Below, piece by piece: positions 1 through 9,325 of a DNA stretch of 64,000 nt. Made by a program: the position numbers and the translations under genes. The notes under the pieces were generated by a model. That model did no database searches. It saw only the letters and a list, made by a program, of their open reading frames with translations, and was not told the origin of the DNA. Source of the DNA: Burkholderiaceae bacterium (GTDB taxonomy: Bacteria; Pseudomonadota; Gammaproteobacteria; Burkholderiales; Burkholderiaceae_E); NCBI GenBank assembly GCA_021166725.1, contig JAJPES010000053.1, positions 1 to 64,000 of the forward strand, given 5' to 3'. Every line of letters starts with the position of its first letter. Positions within the stretch are counted from its first letter, which is position 1.

Positions 1-161
1 CTCCCCGCCCGGGCCGGGGGGCGGCCGGCGGCCCCCCCCGCCGCCGTGACCGCTTCGTCCTCGCGCTCCGCTGCCGGCTCAGCCCTTCGCCCATCCTGTC
101 GGGCGGGCGCGCCGGTGCCCGGCGACCCGCGCCGCGCGCAGGTTTCGCCTTCCGCACCCGA
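1..161. other. Left-edge intergenic DNA with a GC-rich hairpin
   Basis: No convincing gene is seen. The first 40 bases are almost pure G+C and can form a 7-bp stem (GGGGGGC at 16-22 with GCCCCCC at 31-37). There is no T-run after it, so a terminator call for a gene outside the window is weak. The rest is the leader of the YeiH-type gene; no clear -35/-10 pair is visible. Confidence 0.3.
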
Positions 162-1226
162 ATGAACACCCAGACGTCCACGTCGATGCCCCTCGGCGCA
201 GCCGCTCGAGCCTCCGGCCGGATGCGTCGCCTGCTTCCCGGCCTCGTGCTCTGCACGACGATCGCGCTCGCGGCATCGTTCGTCGCCAACCAGTACGGCG
301 GACCGAAGTTCCTGTACGCGCTGCTGCTCGGTATAGCGTTCCACTTCCTCGCCGACAACCCGAAGACGATGCCCGGGGTCGACGTGTCGGCGAAGAAGCT
401 CGTGCGCATCGGCGTCGGCCTGCTCGGCGCCCGCATCGCGTTCTCCGACGTCGTCGCGCTCGGGCTCGACGGGGTCGTGGCGCTGGTCGGCACGGTCGTG
501 TTGACCATCGGCTTCGGCGTGCTGTTCGCGCGCGCGCTCGGCCTGCCGCGCACGCTCGGCCTTCTCTCCGGCGGCGGAACCGGCATCTGCGGGATCTCGG
601 CCACGCTGGCCATTTCGTCGGTGCTGCCGCAGAGCCGCGAGAACGAGTACTACACGTTGCTCACGGCGATCGGCGTGGCGACGTTCTCGACCGTGGCGAT
701 GGTCCTCTACCCGCTGTTCGTGACGCTGATCGGGCTCGATGCGCTCGAGTCGGGGCTGTTCCTCGGCGGGTCGATCCACGACGTGGCGCAGGTCGTCGGT
801 GCCGGGTTCATGATCTCGCCGCAGGTCGGGGATACGGCGACGCTGACGAAGATGTTCCGCGTGGCGATGCTGGTGCCGGTCGTCTTCACGCTGGCGCTCT
901 GGTTTCGCGGGGGGAACGCGAGCCGCGCAGGCGAGCCGGGCAAGGGCGCGGGTCGCCCGCCGCTGCTGCCGTTCTTCCTGATCGCATTCGCAGCGCTCGT
1001 GCTGGTGAACAGCCTCGGCTGGATCCCTTCCCCCGTCCGTTCGGTTGCGTCGTCCGTCTCGAGCTGGTGCCTGGTGATCTCGATCGCCGCGTTGGGCGTG
1101 AAGACCTCGCTCGAGAAACTCGTCGAGCTCGGCTGGCGGCCGATCGCGTTGCTCGGCGGCGAGGCGGTGTTCGTCGCGTCGTACATGCTGCTCGTCGTCT
1201 ACGTTATGCGAGGCCTCGGCGGATGA
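162..1226 (+). CDS. YeiH/YadS-family putative sulfate exporter
   Basis: A 354-aa polytopic inner-membrane protein with about ten hydrophobic segments. The glycine-rich stretch LSGGGTGICGISATLA, near residues 135-150, is typical of the UPF0324/YeiH family (Cons_hypoth698). Members are annotated as putative sulfate exporters, although the substrate is poorly established. The ATG at 162 leaves a short basic N-terminus before the first membrane helix at about residue 24. Its stop overlaps the start of the following IclR regulator (ATGA), so the two are probably co-transcribed. With two TSUP exporters elsewhere in the window it could belong to removal of sulfur oxyanions, but that is inference. 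Confidence 0.85.
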   Translation: MNTQTSTSMPLGAAARASGRMRRLLPGLVLCTTIALAASFVANQYGGPKFLYALLLGIAFHFLADNPKTMPGVDVSAKKLVRIGVGLLGARIAFSDVVALGLDGVVALVGTVVLTIGFGVLFARALGLPRTLGLLSGGGTGICGISATLAISSVLPQSRENEYYTLLTAIGVATFSTVAMVLYPLFVTLIGLDALESGLFLGGSIHDVAQVVGAGFMISPQVGDTATLTKMFRVAMLVPVVFTLALWFRGGNASRAGEPGKGAGRPPLLPFFLIAFAALVLVNSLGWIPSPVRSVASSVSSWCLVISIAALGVKTSLEKLVELGWRPIALLGGEAVFVASYMLLVVYVMRGLGG

Positions 1227-2152
1227 AGCGGGACGAGCCGCCGGTCGGAACGAACGACGCTGCAGCCGACGTGGCGGCCGGCGAGCCGCGAGTCCGGGAA
1301 AGACAGTACATTGAGGCGTTCGCCCCCCGAGACGGCGGAGAAATGGACGACGCGCCCGAGCTGCAGGATGAAGAAAGCCGCATCGACGGCGAAACTCCGA
1401 CGCTGCGGCTGTTCGCGCTGCTCGAGCTGATCGCGTCGAAGGACGAGTTCGTAACGTTGCGCAGCCTGGTCGACGAGACCGGGCTGCCCAAGCCGACGCT
1501 GCACCGCATGCTGCACCAGCTCGAGTCGGCACGGCTGCTGCAGCGCGAGCCCGATGGCCGCAGCTACGGCACGGGTCCGCGCCTGCGGCAGTTCGCCAAG
1601 AACCTGCTGCTGAACGACACCGCGCACAGCGCGCGGCGCGGAGTGTTGCGCCGGCTCAAGGACGAGATCGGAGAGACCTGCAACATCACGACGTTGTCCA
1701 GCGGCAGCGTGCTGTACCTCGACCGGGTCGAGACCGCTGCGCCGCTGCGCTTCTACCTGCGCGCCGGCTCGCGCGTGCCGGCCCACTGCTCGGCGAGCGG
1801 CAAGCTCTTCCTCGCGCAGATGTCGCCGTCGCAGCGAACGCGCGTGCTCGGTGCCGAGCCCTTCGAGCGCTACACGCCGAAGACGATCACCGATCGCGAA
1901 ACGCTCGAGCGCGAGCTCGAGAGGGTGCGCCAGCAGCGGTATGCCACCGACGACGAGGAGTTCCTGCCGGGGCTCGTCTGCATCGCGGTGCTGGTGCCGT
2001 CGGCCGACGGCGGGCGCTCGAGCCTGGGGTTGGCCGTGCAGGCGCCGATCGTGCGCCTGACCGTCGAAGGCGCGGGCGCGCTGCTGCCGACATTGCGGCG
2101 CGCCGCGCAGCGGCTCGCCGAGGTGGAGGATTCGTGCGGCGAACGCGAGTGA
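1223..2152 (+). CDS. IclR-family transcriptional regulator
   Basis: DNA-binding regulator with an N-terminal winged helix (PTLRLFALLELIASKDEF, then the recognition segment GLPKPTLHRMLHQLE) and a C-terminal IclR effector domain (YLRAGSRVPAHCSASGKLFLA is characteristic). The ATG at 1223 overlaps the upstream exporter's stop and gives 309 aa. The in-frame ATG at 1343 gives 269 aa, closer to the usual 250-270 aa of the family, with GGAG just upstream, so the true start may be 1343. The TTTCG-N5-CGAAA palindrome at 19735 has the layout of an IclR operator, and this protein is one of two candidates to bind it. Confidence 0.9.
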   Translation: MKRDEPPVGTNDAAADVAAGEPRVRERQYIEAFAPRDGGEMDDAPELQDEESRIDGETPTLRLFALLELIASKDEFVTLRSLVDETGLPKPTLHRMLHQLESARLLQREPDGRSYGTGPRLRQFAKNLLLNDTAHSARRGVLRRLKDEIGETCNITTLSSGSVLYLDRVETAAPLRFYLRAGSRVPAHCSASGKLFLAQMSPSQRTRVLGAEPFERYTPKTITDRETLERELERVRQQRYATDDEEFLPGLVCIAVLVPSADGGRSSLGLAVQAPIVRLTVEGAGALLPTLRRAAQRLAEVEDSCGERE

Positions 2153-2218
2153 CGGGCATCGTTCGGCCGGCTTGTTTTCACCCGGCGGCACGCAGGAGCA
2201 TCATCGGCCGGGTGCGCG

Positions 2219-3034
2219 TCACCCTTCGTGCTTCGCCGCGAGGACGCCGGGGCTGCTGTACGTTCCGATCAGCGTCTCGCCGATCGAGGCGGCCGCATGG
2301 TTCAACACGGGCAGGTAGCTCCTGCAGCTCTCGATGCTCTGGCGCGGGATCGGCGCGTGCATCGCCACCGCTGCATAGATGTAGCCCGTGCGGTCGACGA
2401 CCGGCACCGCGATCGCCACCGAGTCGTCGAACAGCTCGCAGTCGTGGGTGCCGACCTTCGTCTCGCGCACGCGGTCGAGATCCTCGAACAGCACGTCGTA
2501 GCGCGTGATCGTGCGGCTGGTGTAGGCCTTCAGCGGTTCCGGTCCGAGCAGCCGGCGGATCTGCTCGTTGCTCATCTGGGACAGGAATAGCTTGCCGCTG
2601 GCCGTGCAGTGCAGCGGCACCCGCGTTCCGGGCTCGAGGTGCAGCCGAAGCGCTCGAGACGTCTCCACCCGATCGAGGTAGAGCACCTCGTCGCCCTCGA
2701 GGATCGTGAGGTTGCAGCTCTCTCCGGTGGCGGAGACGGCTTCCTCGAGCGCACGGCGCCACTGCGCGCGAAGCGTCGACTGCCGCCACAGGTCGAGCGC
2801 GAACGAGGTCAGGCGAGGACCGACCACGTAGCGCTTCGTCTGCGGCTCGCGTCGCAGCAGGTCGGCGGACTGCAGCAGGTTCAGGATCCGGAAGGCGGTA
2901 GCCTTGGGAAGATGGCTCGCGTGCGTGACGTCGTCGAGCGACATCGGCGCGCCCGCGCGCACGATTTCCTCCAGCACGCTGAAAGCGCGCAGGGCAATCG
3001 ATTCGGCAGGGGCGGGCTCGGGCCGCTCGTTCAT
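2219..3034 (-). CDS. IclR-family transcriptional regulator (last gene of TRAP/CoA operon)
   Basis: A 271-aa IclR protein. The winged helix lies around residues 12-70 (LRAFSVLEEIVRAGAPMSL, then HLPKATAFRILNLLQ), followed by the effector-binding domain with HLEPGTRVPLHCTASGKLFL. It shares the domain plan and several motifs with the regulator at 1223 but is clearly divergent. It lies 69 bp downstream of an acyl-CoA dehydrogenase on the same strand, so it probably ends the operon that starts at 12190. It could autoregulate that operon through the palindrome at 12217-12234 (inference). Confidence 0.92.
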   Translation of the reverse strand: MNERPEPAPAESIALRAFSVLEEIVRAGAPMSLDDVTHASHLPKATAFRILNLLQSADLLRREPQTKRYVVGPRLTSFALDLWRQSTLRAQWRRALEEAVSATGESCNLTILEGDEVLYLDRVETSRALRLHLEPGTRVPLHCTASGKLFLSQMSNEQIRRLLGPEPLKAYTSRTITRYDVLFEDLDRVRETKVGTHDCELFDDSVAIAVPVVDRTGYIYAAVAMHAPIPRQSIESCRSYLPVLNHAAASIGETLIGTYSSPGVLAAKHEG

Positions 3035-3103
3035 TTCCCTGGTGTGGGACGGGAAGGGTTCGTCCGGACGCCTGCTTCGAGCTCGCCGTTTCGCAAGGCG
3101 GTC

Positions 3104-4282
3104 TCAATAGGACTTCGGCAAGCCCAGCACCTTCTCGGCGAGGTAGCACAGCACGAGTTCCGGGCTGACCGGCGCGATCCGCGGGATCAGGCTCTCCCGC
3201 AGGTAGCGCTCGACATGGTACTCCTTGGCATAGCCGTATCCGCCGAGCGTCATCACGGCCCTCTGGCAGGCGTTGAATCCCGCCTCGCCGGCGAGGTACT
3301 TCGCCGCATTCGCCTCGGCACCGCACGAGCGTCCGCCGTCGTAGAGCGACGCGGCGTGGAACACCATCAGGTTCGCCGCCTCGAGCTCGGCCCAGCACTT
3401 CGCCAACGGATGCTGGATCGCCTGGTTCATGCCGATCGGGCGATCGAAGACGATTCGCTCCCGCGCGTAGGTCGTTGCACGCTGCAGCGCCGCGCGCCCG
3501 AGGCCCACCGCTTCGGCGGCCAGCAGGATCCGCTCCGGGTTCAGGCCGTGCAGCAGGTATTCGAATCCCCTGCCTTCCTCGCCGATGAGGTCGCCGACGG
3601 GCACCGGGAGTCCGTCGATGAACAGCTCGTTCGAGTCGACGGCCTTGCGCCCCATCTTGTCGATGCGGCGGATGTCCACGTATTCGCGGTCCAGGTCGGT
3701 GTAGAAGAGGCTCAGCCCCTCCGTGGGGCGCGCGACCTTGTCTGCCGATTGGGTGCGGGCGAGGATCAGGATCTTGTCGGCGACCTGCGCCGACGAGGTC
3801 CAGACCTTCTGGCCGTGCAGGACGTAGCGGTCGCCCTGGCGCACGGCGCGCGTCTGCAGCTTGAGCGTGTTCAGCCCGGTGCTGGGCTCGGTGACCGCGA
3901 AGCACGTCCGCTGCTCGCCGGAGATCAGCGGCGGAAGCATCCGCTTCTTCTGCTCGTGGGTGCCGAAGACGACGACGGGGTTGAGGCCGAAGATGTTCAG
4001 GTGGATCGTGGCCGCGCCGGTCATCCCCGCGCCCGACTCGCTGACCGCCTGCATCAGGATCGACGCTTCGGTGATGCCGAGACCCGAGCCGCCGTAGGCC
4101 TCGGGCATCGCGATGCCGATCCAGCCGGCGCGTGCCATGGCGGCGTGGAAGTCGAGCGGGTAGTCGCCGTCGCGGTCCTTCTGCAGCCAGTACGCGTCGC
4201 CGAAGCGACCGTCGCGCGAGCACATCGCGAGAACCGCCTCGCGAATCGAGCGCTGCTCTTCCGAAAGCGTGAAATCGATCAT
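3104..4282 (-). CDS. Acyl-CoA dehydrogenase family protein (atypical C-terminus)
   Basis: A 392-aa FAD-dependent acyl-CoA dehydrogenase with the usual helical N-domain (FTLSEEQRSIREAV), central beta domain (CFAVTEPSTGLNT) and helical C-domain (LGGYGYAKEYHVERYLRE). The family's Tyr-Glu-Gly-Thr motif, which carries the usual catalytic Glu, is replaced here by IAPVSPE. The base must therefore sit elsewhere or the reaction may differ. It probably introduces the alpha,beta double bond in an acyl-CoA that the adjacent enoyl-CoA hydratase (18 bp upstream) then hydrates. Substrate is unknown; the neighbouring TRAP transporters and CaiB-type transferase suggest an imported carboxylate. Confidence 0.9.
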   Translation of the reverse strand: MIDFTLSEEQRSIREAVLAMCSRDGRFGDAYWLQKDRDGDYPLDFHAAMARAGWIGIAMPEAYGGSGLGITEASILMQAVSESGAGMTGAATIHLNIFGLNPVVVFGTHEQKKRMLPPLISGEQRTCFAVTEPSTGLNTLKLQTRAVRQGDRYVLHGQKVWTSSAQVADKILILARTQSADKVARPTEGLSLFYTDLDREYVDIRRIDKMGRKAVDSNELFIDGLPVPVGDLIGEEGRGFEYLLHGLNPERILLAAEAVGLGRAALQRATTYARERIVFDRPIGMNQAIQHPLAKCWAELEAANLMVFHAASLYDGGRSCGAEANAAKYLAGEAGFNACQRAVMTLGGYGYAKEYHVERYLRESLIPRIAPVSPELVLCYLAEKVLGLPKSY

Positions 4283-4300
4283 CGATGCGTTTCCATGCGG

Positions 4301-5065
4301 CTAGCGACCCCGCCACACCGGCTTGCGCTTCTCGCGGAATGCCGCCGGACCTTCCTGCGCATCCTCGCTCGCGAGCACCGGCTCGAAGACGTGGTAGGCG
4401 GCGCGAAGCGCCGCGGTGCGGCCCATTTCGGTCGACAGGTAGACCATCTCCTTGGCGGCCGCAGCGGTGAGCGGCGCGCCGTCGACGATCTCGCGGGCGA
4501 GCTGCATCGCGGCGCTCATCAGCTGTCCCGGCGGGACCACCTGGTTGACGAAGCCGATCTCGTACGCGCGCTGCGCCGAGATCGACCGCCCGGTGAGCAG
4601 CAGCTCGAGCATCACGCGTTGCGGGATCATGTGGATGAGCGGCGGGGCCCAGACCATCCCCCGCCCGACCTTGACCTCGGTGATCGCGAAGGTCGCGTTC
4701 TCGCTCGCCACGCACAGGTCGCACATCTGCGCGAAGAGCCACCCACCCGCGTAGGCGGCACCGTTGACGGCGGCGATCACCGGCTTCGTCACCGAGACGT
4801 TGTCGCCGAGGATCGGCAGGAAGTCGCGCGGCAGGGATCCGAGCTTCTCCTGCGACATCTGCACGAGGTCCATCCCCGCGCAGAAGGCGCGTTCGCCGGC
4901 GCCCGTCAGGATGGCGACGCGCGCGTCCTCGTCGCGTTCGAAGCGCCGCCACGCGTCGTGCAGGCCCTCGCGTACTGCGTGGTTGATGGCATTGCGCCGC
5001 TCGGGCCGGTTGATCGTGACGACCACCACCCGGTCCTGCTTCTCGTAGAGGATCTCGTCCGACAT
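4301..5065 (-). CDS. Enoyl-CoA hydratase/isomerase (crotonase) family
   Basis: A 254-aa crotonase-fold protein. The ATG at 5065 was chosen because MSDEILYEKQDRVVVVTIN is a standard crotonase N-terminus; the open frame extends further upstream without family similarity. Oxyanion-hole segments are AFCAGMDL and NGAAYAGG. Both crotonase glutamates seem present, in ITEVKVG and MLELLLTG, so hydratase activity is plausible. It lies between the acyl-CoA dehydrogenase and a TRAP binding protein in the same operon. Confidence 0.9.
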   Translation of the reverse strand: MSDEILYEKQDRVVVVTINRPERRNAINHAVREGLHDAWRRFERDEDARVAILTGAGERAFCAGMDLVQMSQEKLGSLPRDFLPILGDNVSVTKPVIAAVNGAAYAGGWLFAQMCDLCVASENATFAITEVKVGRGMVWAPPLIHMIPQRVMLELLLTGRSISAQRAYEIGFVNQVVPPGQLMSAAMQLAREIVDGAPLTAAAAKEMVYLSTEMGRTAALRAAYHVFEPVLASEDAQEGPAAFREKRKPVWRGR

Positions 5066-5091
5066 CGCTGGTTCCGTTGCTTCCTGCCCAG

Positions 5092-6111
5092 TCACTTCAC
5101 GTCGCGCAATGCTTCGTTGAAGGCCTTCAGCACCTGCGTTCCGGGCTTGCCGCGGCGATCGAGCCCGCGCGCCCAGTCGGCTGCGATCGGCTCGAGCAGC
5201 GTCTTGAGCCTTTGCCTCTCCGCGTCGGGAAACGTCACGAGCGTGACGCCTTGCTTCTCGAGCTTCTTCAGGTTGGGCGCGATGTCCTTGTCGGCCATCT
5301 CGCAGGTGCGCCGCGTGGTCTCCTCGCCGGCCTGGAGCATCGCCTGCTGCACGTCGGCGGGAAGCGTCTTCCAGCGCTTCTCGCTGATCGCGTACGCCGC
5401 GATGAAGCTGCCGAAGTTCTCGCCGACGGTCGCGTACTTCACCAGCGGGTCCAGCTTGTAGTCGAGAAGCGCCGACAGCGGAAACACCGCGCCGTCGACC
5501 GTTCCGCGCGACAGCGACTCGTAGACCTCCGGAGCCGACATGCGAACCGGGACGGCCCCGAGCTTCTCGACCATGAGATCCATCGGTCCCCCGGTCGAGC
5601 GCAGTTTCAGGCCCTTGAGGTCGGCGGGCGTCCGGAGCTCGTGGCTGGCGAGATAGATCTGGTACGGCGCGAAGACGTAGGTGAACAGCACGCGCACGCC
5701 GTTCGGTGCGTACTCCTTCTGCGCGAGGATGCCGTCCTTCGCGAGCTTCCAGTAGGCCATCGTGCCTTCGCACGAAGTCGAGAAGCTACCGGGAAGTTCG
5801 GCGACCTGCGACAACGGAAGCTTGTCCGAGATGTAGGCCGGCCCGAGGTACGCGATGTCGGCCACGCCCGAAAGCGTCAGCGCGAGCATGTCCTTGGCCT
5901 TGCCCAGTTGCTGTGCCGGGTAGTACTCGAACTGCACGGCGCCTTTCGTCGCCTCGGTGACGGACTTCATCCAGTGCTTGGCCGCGTATTCGGAGATGAA
6001 GTGCCCTGCCGGCAGGTGGTCGGCGACGCGCAGCACCGTCTTTTCCTGCGCCGACGTGGACAGCGCGAGGGCGGCGAGCGCTCCCGCAGCCAGTTTTCCG
6101 AATGTCCTCAT
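5092..6111 (-). CDS. TRAP transporter solute-binding protein, DctP family (system 1)
   Basis: A 339-aa periplasmic binding protein with a short signal peptide (MRTFGKLAAGALAALALSTSAQ). The DctP fold is recognised from LRVADHLPAGHFISEYAAKHW, YYPAQQLGKAKDML and LKGLKLRSTGG, the last including the Arg that usually contacts the ligand carboxylate. A good ribosome site (GGAGGAGAC) precedes the ATG at 6111. It lies downstream of its probable membrane partners at 6167-7995, an unusual order because dctP is often first. The ligand is probably an organic acid. Confidence 0.9.
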   Translation of the reverse strand: MRTFGKLAAGALAALALSTSAQEKTVLRVADHLPAGHFISEYAAKHWMKSVTEATKGAVQFEYYPAQQLGKAKDMLALTLSGVADIAYLGPAYISDKLPLSQVAELPGSFSTSCEGTMAYWKLAKDGILAQKEYAPNGVRVLFTYVFAPYQIYLASHELRTPADLKGLKLRSTGGPMDLMVEKLGAVPVRMSAPEVYESLSRGTVDGAVFPLSALLDYKLDPLVKYATVGENFGSFIAAYAISEKRWKTLPADVQQAMLQAGEETTRRTCEMADKDIAPNLKKLEKQGVTLVTFPDAERQRLKTLLEPIAADWARGLDRRGKPGTQVLKAFNEALRDVK

Positions 6112-6166
6112 GTCTCCTCCTCTGGAACGACGGTACCGGCCTTGCGTGCCGGCGGTAACTGCGCTG

Positions 6167-7453
6167 CTATTGCATCGTGGATGGCAGCCACAGGATGATC
6201 TGCGGGAACGCGGCCAGGATCGCCAGCAGCACGACGTGCGCGACGACGTGCGGGAAGACCCCGGAGAAGATCTCGCCGAGGGCGCGTCCGGTGTACCTGG
6301 CCACCACGAACACGTTGAGTCCGAGCGGCGGCGTGACCATGCCGATCTCCGCCGTCAGGATCACGAGCACGCCGAACCAGACGGGGTCGAAGCCGAGGGT
6401 CTTGACGATCGGCAGCACGATGGGCACGGTGAGGATCAGGATCGCGACCTGGTCCATGAAGCAGCCCAGGATGATGTAGATCGCCAGCAGCAGGGCCAGG
6501 ATCGTCCAGCGCGAGAGGTCGAGCGCGCTGACTGCGGCGACGAGGTCCTGCGTGGCCTGCGTCATCGTGACGAAATAGCCGAAGACGTGCGCGCCGAGGA
6601 TGATCATGACGATCATGCAGCTCGTGCGGGCGGCGTGCAGCAGCGAGACCAGCGTCGTCCTCCACGTCACGCGGCCTGCGAGCGCGGCGAGAACGAAGGC
6701 CCCGAAGGCGCCCAGCGCCGAGGCCTCGGTCGGCGTGGCGACGCCGAGGTAGATGACGCCGGTGACGACCATGAACAGCGAGACCATCGGGCCGACGACG
6801 CGCAGCGACGCGAACTTCTCGCCCCACGTGTATCGCCGCCCCGACGGTGCGCGGTCGGGACGCAGGAGCACGAGCAGCAGCACCGTGAGCGCGATCGTCA
6901 ACGTCACCAGCATTCCGGGGACTATGCCGGCGATCAGCAGCTGCCCGATGTTCACGTCGGCGATGAGGCCGTAGAGGATCATCGCCACGCTGGGCGGGAT
7001 CAACATCGCGAGCGTGCCCGAGATCGCCACGACGCCGCAGGCGAGCTTCGGTTCGTACCGGTGGCTGAGCATCGCAGGGATGCTCGTCGCCGAAAGGGTC
7101 GCTGCCGCCGCCGTGCTCGACCCGGAGATCGCGCCGAAGCCCGCACCAGCGACCGCCGTCGCCATGCCGAGCCCGCCGGGCACGCGGCCGACCCAGGCCG
7201 CGGCCGCCTTGAAGAGGTCGTCGGCGACGCCGCTGAGGATCACGAACTGCGCCATCAGCAGGAACATCGGGATCGTCACCAGCTCGTAGGAGCTGGCGGC
7301 CGACAGCGGAGTGGTCTCGAGCACGCCGAGCACCATTCCGACCCCCCCCTTCAGGTACAGCCCGGCCGTCCCCGCGATCGCGAGCGCGAAGCCGACCGGT
7401 GCGCCGATGGCGAGCAGCAGCAGCAGAAATGCGGTGATCAGGAGCGCGAGCAT
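6167..7453 (-). CDS. TRAP transporter large permease, DctM family (system 1)
   Basis: A 428-aa DctM-type subunit with about twelve membrane helices. The N-terminus MLALLITAFLLLLLAIGAPV and the motif GAGFGAISGSSTAAAATLS are hallmarks of the family. The ATG at 7453 overlaps the stop of the small permease (ATGA), supporting this start over the longer open frame. It forms the sodium-driven transport channel with the DctQ subunit at 7453-7995 and the binding protein at 5092. Confidence 0.93.
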   Translation of the reverse strand: MLALLITAFLLLLLAIGAPVGFALAIAGTAGLYLKGGVGMVLGVLETTPLSAASSYELVTIPMFLLMAQFVILSGVADDLFKAAAAWVGRVPGGLGMATAVAGAGFGAISGSSTAAAATLSATSIPAMLSHRYEPKLACGVVAISGTLAMLIPPSVAMILYGLIADVNIGQLLIAGIVPGMLVTLTIALTVLLLVLLRPDRAPSGRRYTWGEKFASLRVVGPMVSLFMVVTGVIYLGVATPTEASALGAFGAFVLAALAGRVTWRTTLVSLLHAARTSCMIVMIILGAHVFGYFVTMTQATQDLVAAVSALDLSRWTILALLLAIYIILGCFMDQVAILILTVPIVLPIVKTLGFDPVWFGVLVILTAEIGMVTPPLGLNVFVVARYTGRALGEIFSGVFPHVVAHVVLLAILAAFPQIILWLPSTMQ

Positions 7454-7995
7454 CAGGCGGTGTCTCCGCCCCTGCCGGCGATCGCGGTCGCCGTGCGCAC
7501 GACGTCGATCGCCAGGCGCAGAACGAGCAGTGCCACGCCCAGCGGAATGAAGACGTGCGAAATCCAGGCGGGCCACGGGATGCTGCCCGCCACGACGTCT
7601 CCCGCGCTCCAGCTGCTCCAGGTGGTCCGGATGCTCGTGCAGAGGATCGCCGCGAACACTGCGAGCGCCAGGACCGAGGAAACGAGGTCCATCCATCGGC
7701 GCGCTCGCGCAGGCGCCTTCGCGTACAGGATGTCGACGCGAACGTGTTCGTCGGCCCGAAGGGTGTCGGACAGCATCAGGAAGAACAGGCCGGTCATCAG
7801 GTACATCGAGACGACGTCGAAGGCCCACGGCAGGGGGGAGTTCAGCAGGTAGCGCGAGACGACGTCGACGACGATGATGATCATGATCGCGAACAGGAAC
7901 ACGGACGCGGCCGTCCTCCAGGCACGCTCGAAGAGCCGCACGATGCCGGCCGCGCCTTGCTCGTCCGGTTGGCGGTCGACTTCGGGATCGCGCAT
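7453..7995 (-). CDS. TRAP transporter small permease, DctQ family (system 1)
   Basis: A 180-aa protein with four predicted membrane segments and the DctQ signature around VVSRYLLNSPLPWAFDV and ADEHVRVDILY. It ends inside the start codon of the DctM gene, so translation is probably coupled. It sits 21 bp after the DctM gene of system 2, so the two TRAP systems are one transcription unit. Confidence 0.9.
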   Translation of the reverse strand: MRDPEVDRQPDEQGAAGIVRLFERAWRTAASVFLFAIMIIIVVDVVSRYLLNSPLPWAFDVVSMYLMTGLFFLMLSDTLRADEHVRVDILYAKAPARARRWMDLVSSVLALAVFAAILCTSIRTTWSSWSAGDVVAGSIPWPAWISHVFIPLGVALLVLRLAIDVVRTATAIAGRGGDTA

Positions 7996-8016
7996 CGGGG
8001 TGCCTCGTCCGGTTCT

Positions 8017-9303
8017 TCAGTGCATCAGCGACGGCAGGTACGTCGACAGCACCGGAAACGCGAGCAGCAGGATCAGCGTCACGAACTCGAAGGTCAGCAT
8101 CATCCCGATGCCCCTGAATACCTCGCCCAGCGGCACGCCGGTCTGGCCGCTGACGACGAAGGCGTTCATCCCGAGCGGCGGCGTGACGAGGCCGATCTCG
8201 ACAAGCTTCACGACGATGATCCCGAACCAGATCTCGTCGTATCCGAGCTGGGTCACCAGCGGGAACGTCAGCGGCAGCGTGATGAGCAGGATCGCAATCT
8301 GGTCGAGGAAGCAGCCGAGGACGAGGTACAGCACGATCAGCGCGAGCATCACCGACCAGGGCGGGATCCCGGACGACGAGATCGCCTGGATGAGCGCCTG
8401 CGATGCCTGCGTGATGGTCAGGAAGTAGCCGAAGATCATCGCGCCGATGATGATCGTGAAGATCATCGCCGTGGCCAGCACCGTTCGCTCGACGGCGCGA
8501 AGCACGCCGCGGGCATCGATCGAGCCGGTTGCCACGCAGATCCCGAGTGCGCCGAGTGCGCCCAGCGAAGCGACCTCGGACGCCGTGGCGATGCCGGAGT
8601 AGATGCCGACGATGACGAGCAGCACGAGCACGAGGAAAGGCCAGATGCCGCGCAGTGCGTCGTTGCGCTGCTTCCACGTCGCGCGGGCCAGCGTCGGCAT
8701 CGCCGTGCCGGTGCGGCGCGCCCACGCGCTGATCCCGATCGAATAGACGAGCGCGGTGAGGATTCCGGGAATGATGCCGGCGATCAGCAGCTGCCCGATC
8801 GAAGTCTCGGTCGTGATGCCGTAGATGATCAGCGGGACGCTGGGCGGGATCATGATGGCGAGCGTTCCGGCCACCGCCACGATCCCGGCCGCCACTCCGC
8901 GTGCATAGCCGACCTTGACCATCTCCGGAACCGCGATGCGCGAGATGGCGGCGGCGGCTGCGATGCTGGATCCGCAGACGGCGCCGAAGCCGGCGCCGGC
9001 AAAGACCACCGAGATTCCCACGCCGCCTCGCCGATGGCCCAGCCAGCGCGTGGCCAGCGTGAACAGCGGCCCTGCCAGGTTGCCGTTGGAAGCCAGCTCC
9101 GCCATCAGGATGAACATCGGCACCGTGGTGAGCGTGAAGCTCGCCACCGTCCGGTAGGGAGCGGTGCTGAGGATCGTGAAGAGGCTGTCGAAGCCGCTCG
9201 TGATCGCGAGGCCGACGGATCCTGCGATCGCGAGACTGAAGGCGACGGGGATTCCCAGCGCGAGCAGCGCGCAGAGAAGAAGGACGATCAGCGAGAGCAG
9301 CAC
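8017..9303 (-). CDS. TRAP transporter large permease, DctM family (system 2)
   Basis: A 428-aa DctM subunit, the same length as the system 1 copy and clearly homologous but diverged. It has GAGFGAVCGSSIAAAAAIS and the C-terminal FPVLSTYLPSLMH. The GTG at 9303 is preferred because family alignment begins at LLSLIVLLLCALLALGIPV, 22 bp after the DctQ stop; upstream in-frame residues have no similarity. It partners the DctQ at 9326 and DctP at 9888. Confidence 0.92.
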   Translation of the reverse strand: MLLSLIVLLLCALLALGIPVAFSLAIAGSVGLAITSGFDSLFTILSTAPYRTVASFTLTTVPMFILMAELASNGNLAGPLFTLATRWLGHRRGGVGISVVFAGAGFGAVCGSSIAAAAAISRIAVPEMVKVGYARGVAAGIVAVAGTLAIMIPPSVPLIIYGITTETSIGQLLIAGIIPGILTALVYSIGISAWARRTGTAMPTLARATWKQRNDALRGIWPFLVLVLLVIVGIYSGIATASEVASLGALGALGICVATGSIDARGVLRAVERTVLATAMIFTIIIGAMIFGYFLTITQASQALIQAISSSGIPPWSVMLALIVLYLVLGCFLDQIAILLITLPLTFPLVTQLGYDEIWFGIIVVKLVEIGLVTPPLGMNAFVVSGQTGVPLGEVFRGIGMMLTFEFVTLILLLAFPVLSTYLPSLMH

Positions 9304-9325
9304 CGGGGGCTCGCGACGGGAGGGC

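Noticed and set aside
2178-4952. 924-codon open frame on the minus strand
   Set aside because: It overlies an IclR gene, an acyl-CoA dehydrogenase and a hydratase that all have clear family motifs. Its translation is Arg/Ala-rich with no recognisable domain, as expected for an off-frame in GC-rich DNA.
2609-5461. 950-codon open frame on the plus strand
   Set aside because: Antisense to the same genes; the translation is a His/Arg/Glu-rich shadow with no motif.
6167-8725. Apparent 852-aa fusion ahead of the DctM protein of system 1
   Set aside because: Similarity begins at the ATG at 7453, which overlaps the DctQ stop. The longer N-terminal part is out of frame with the true DctQ and DctM genes.
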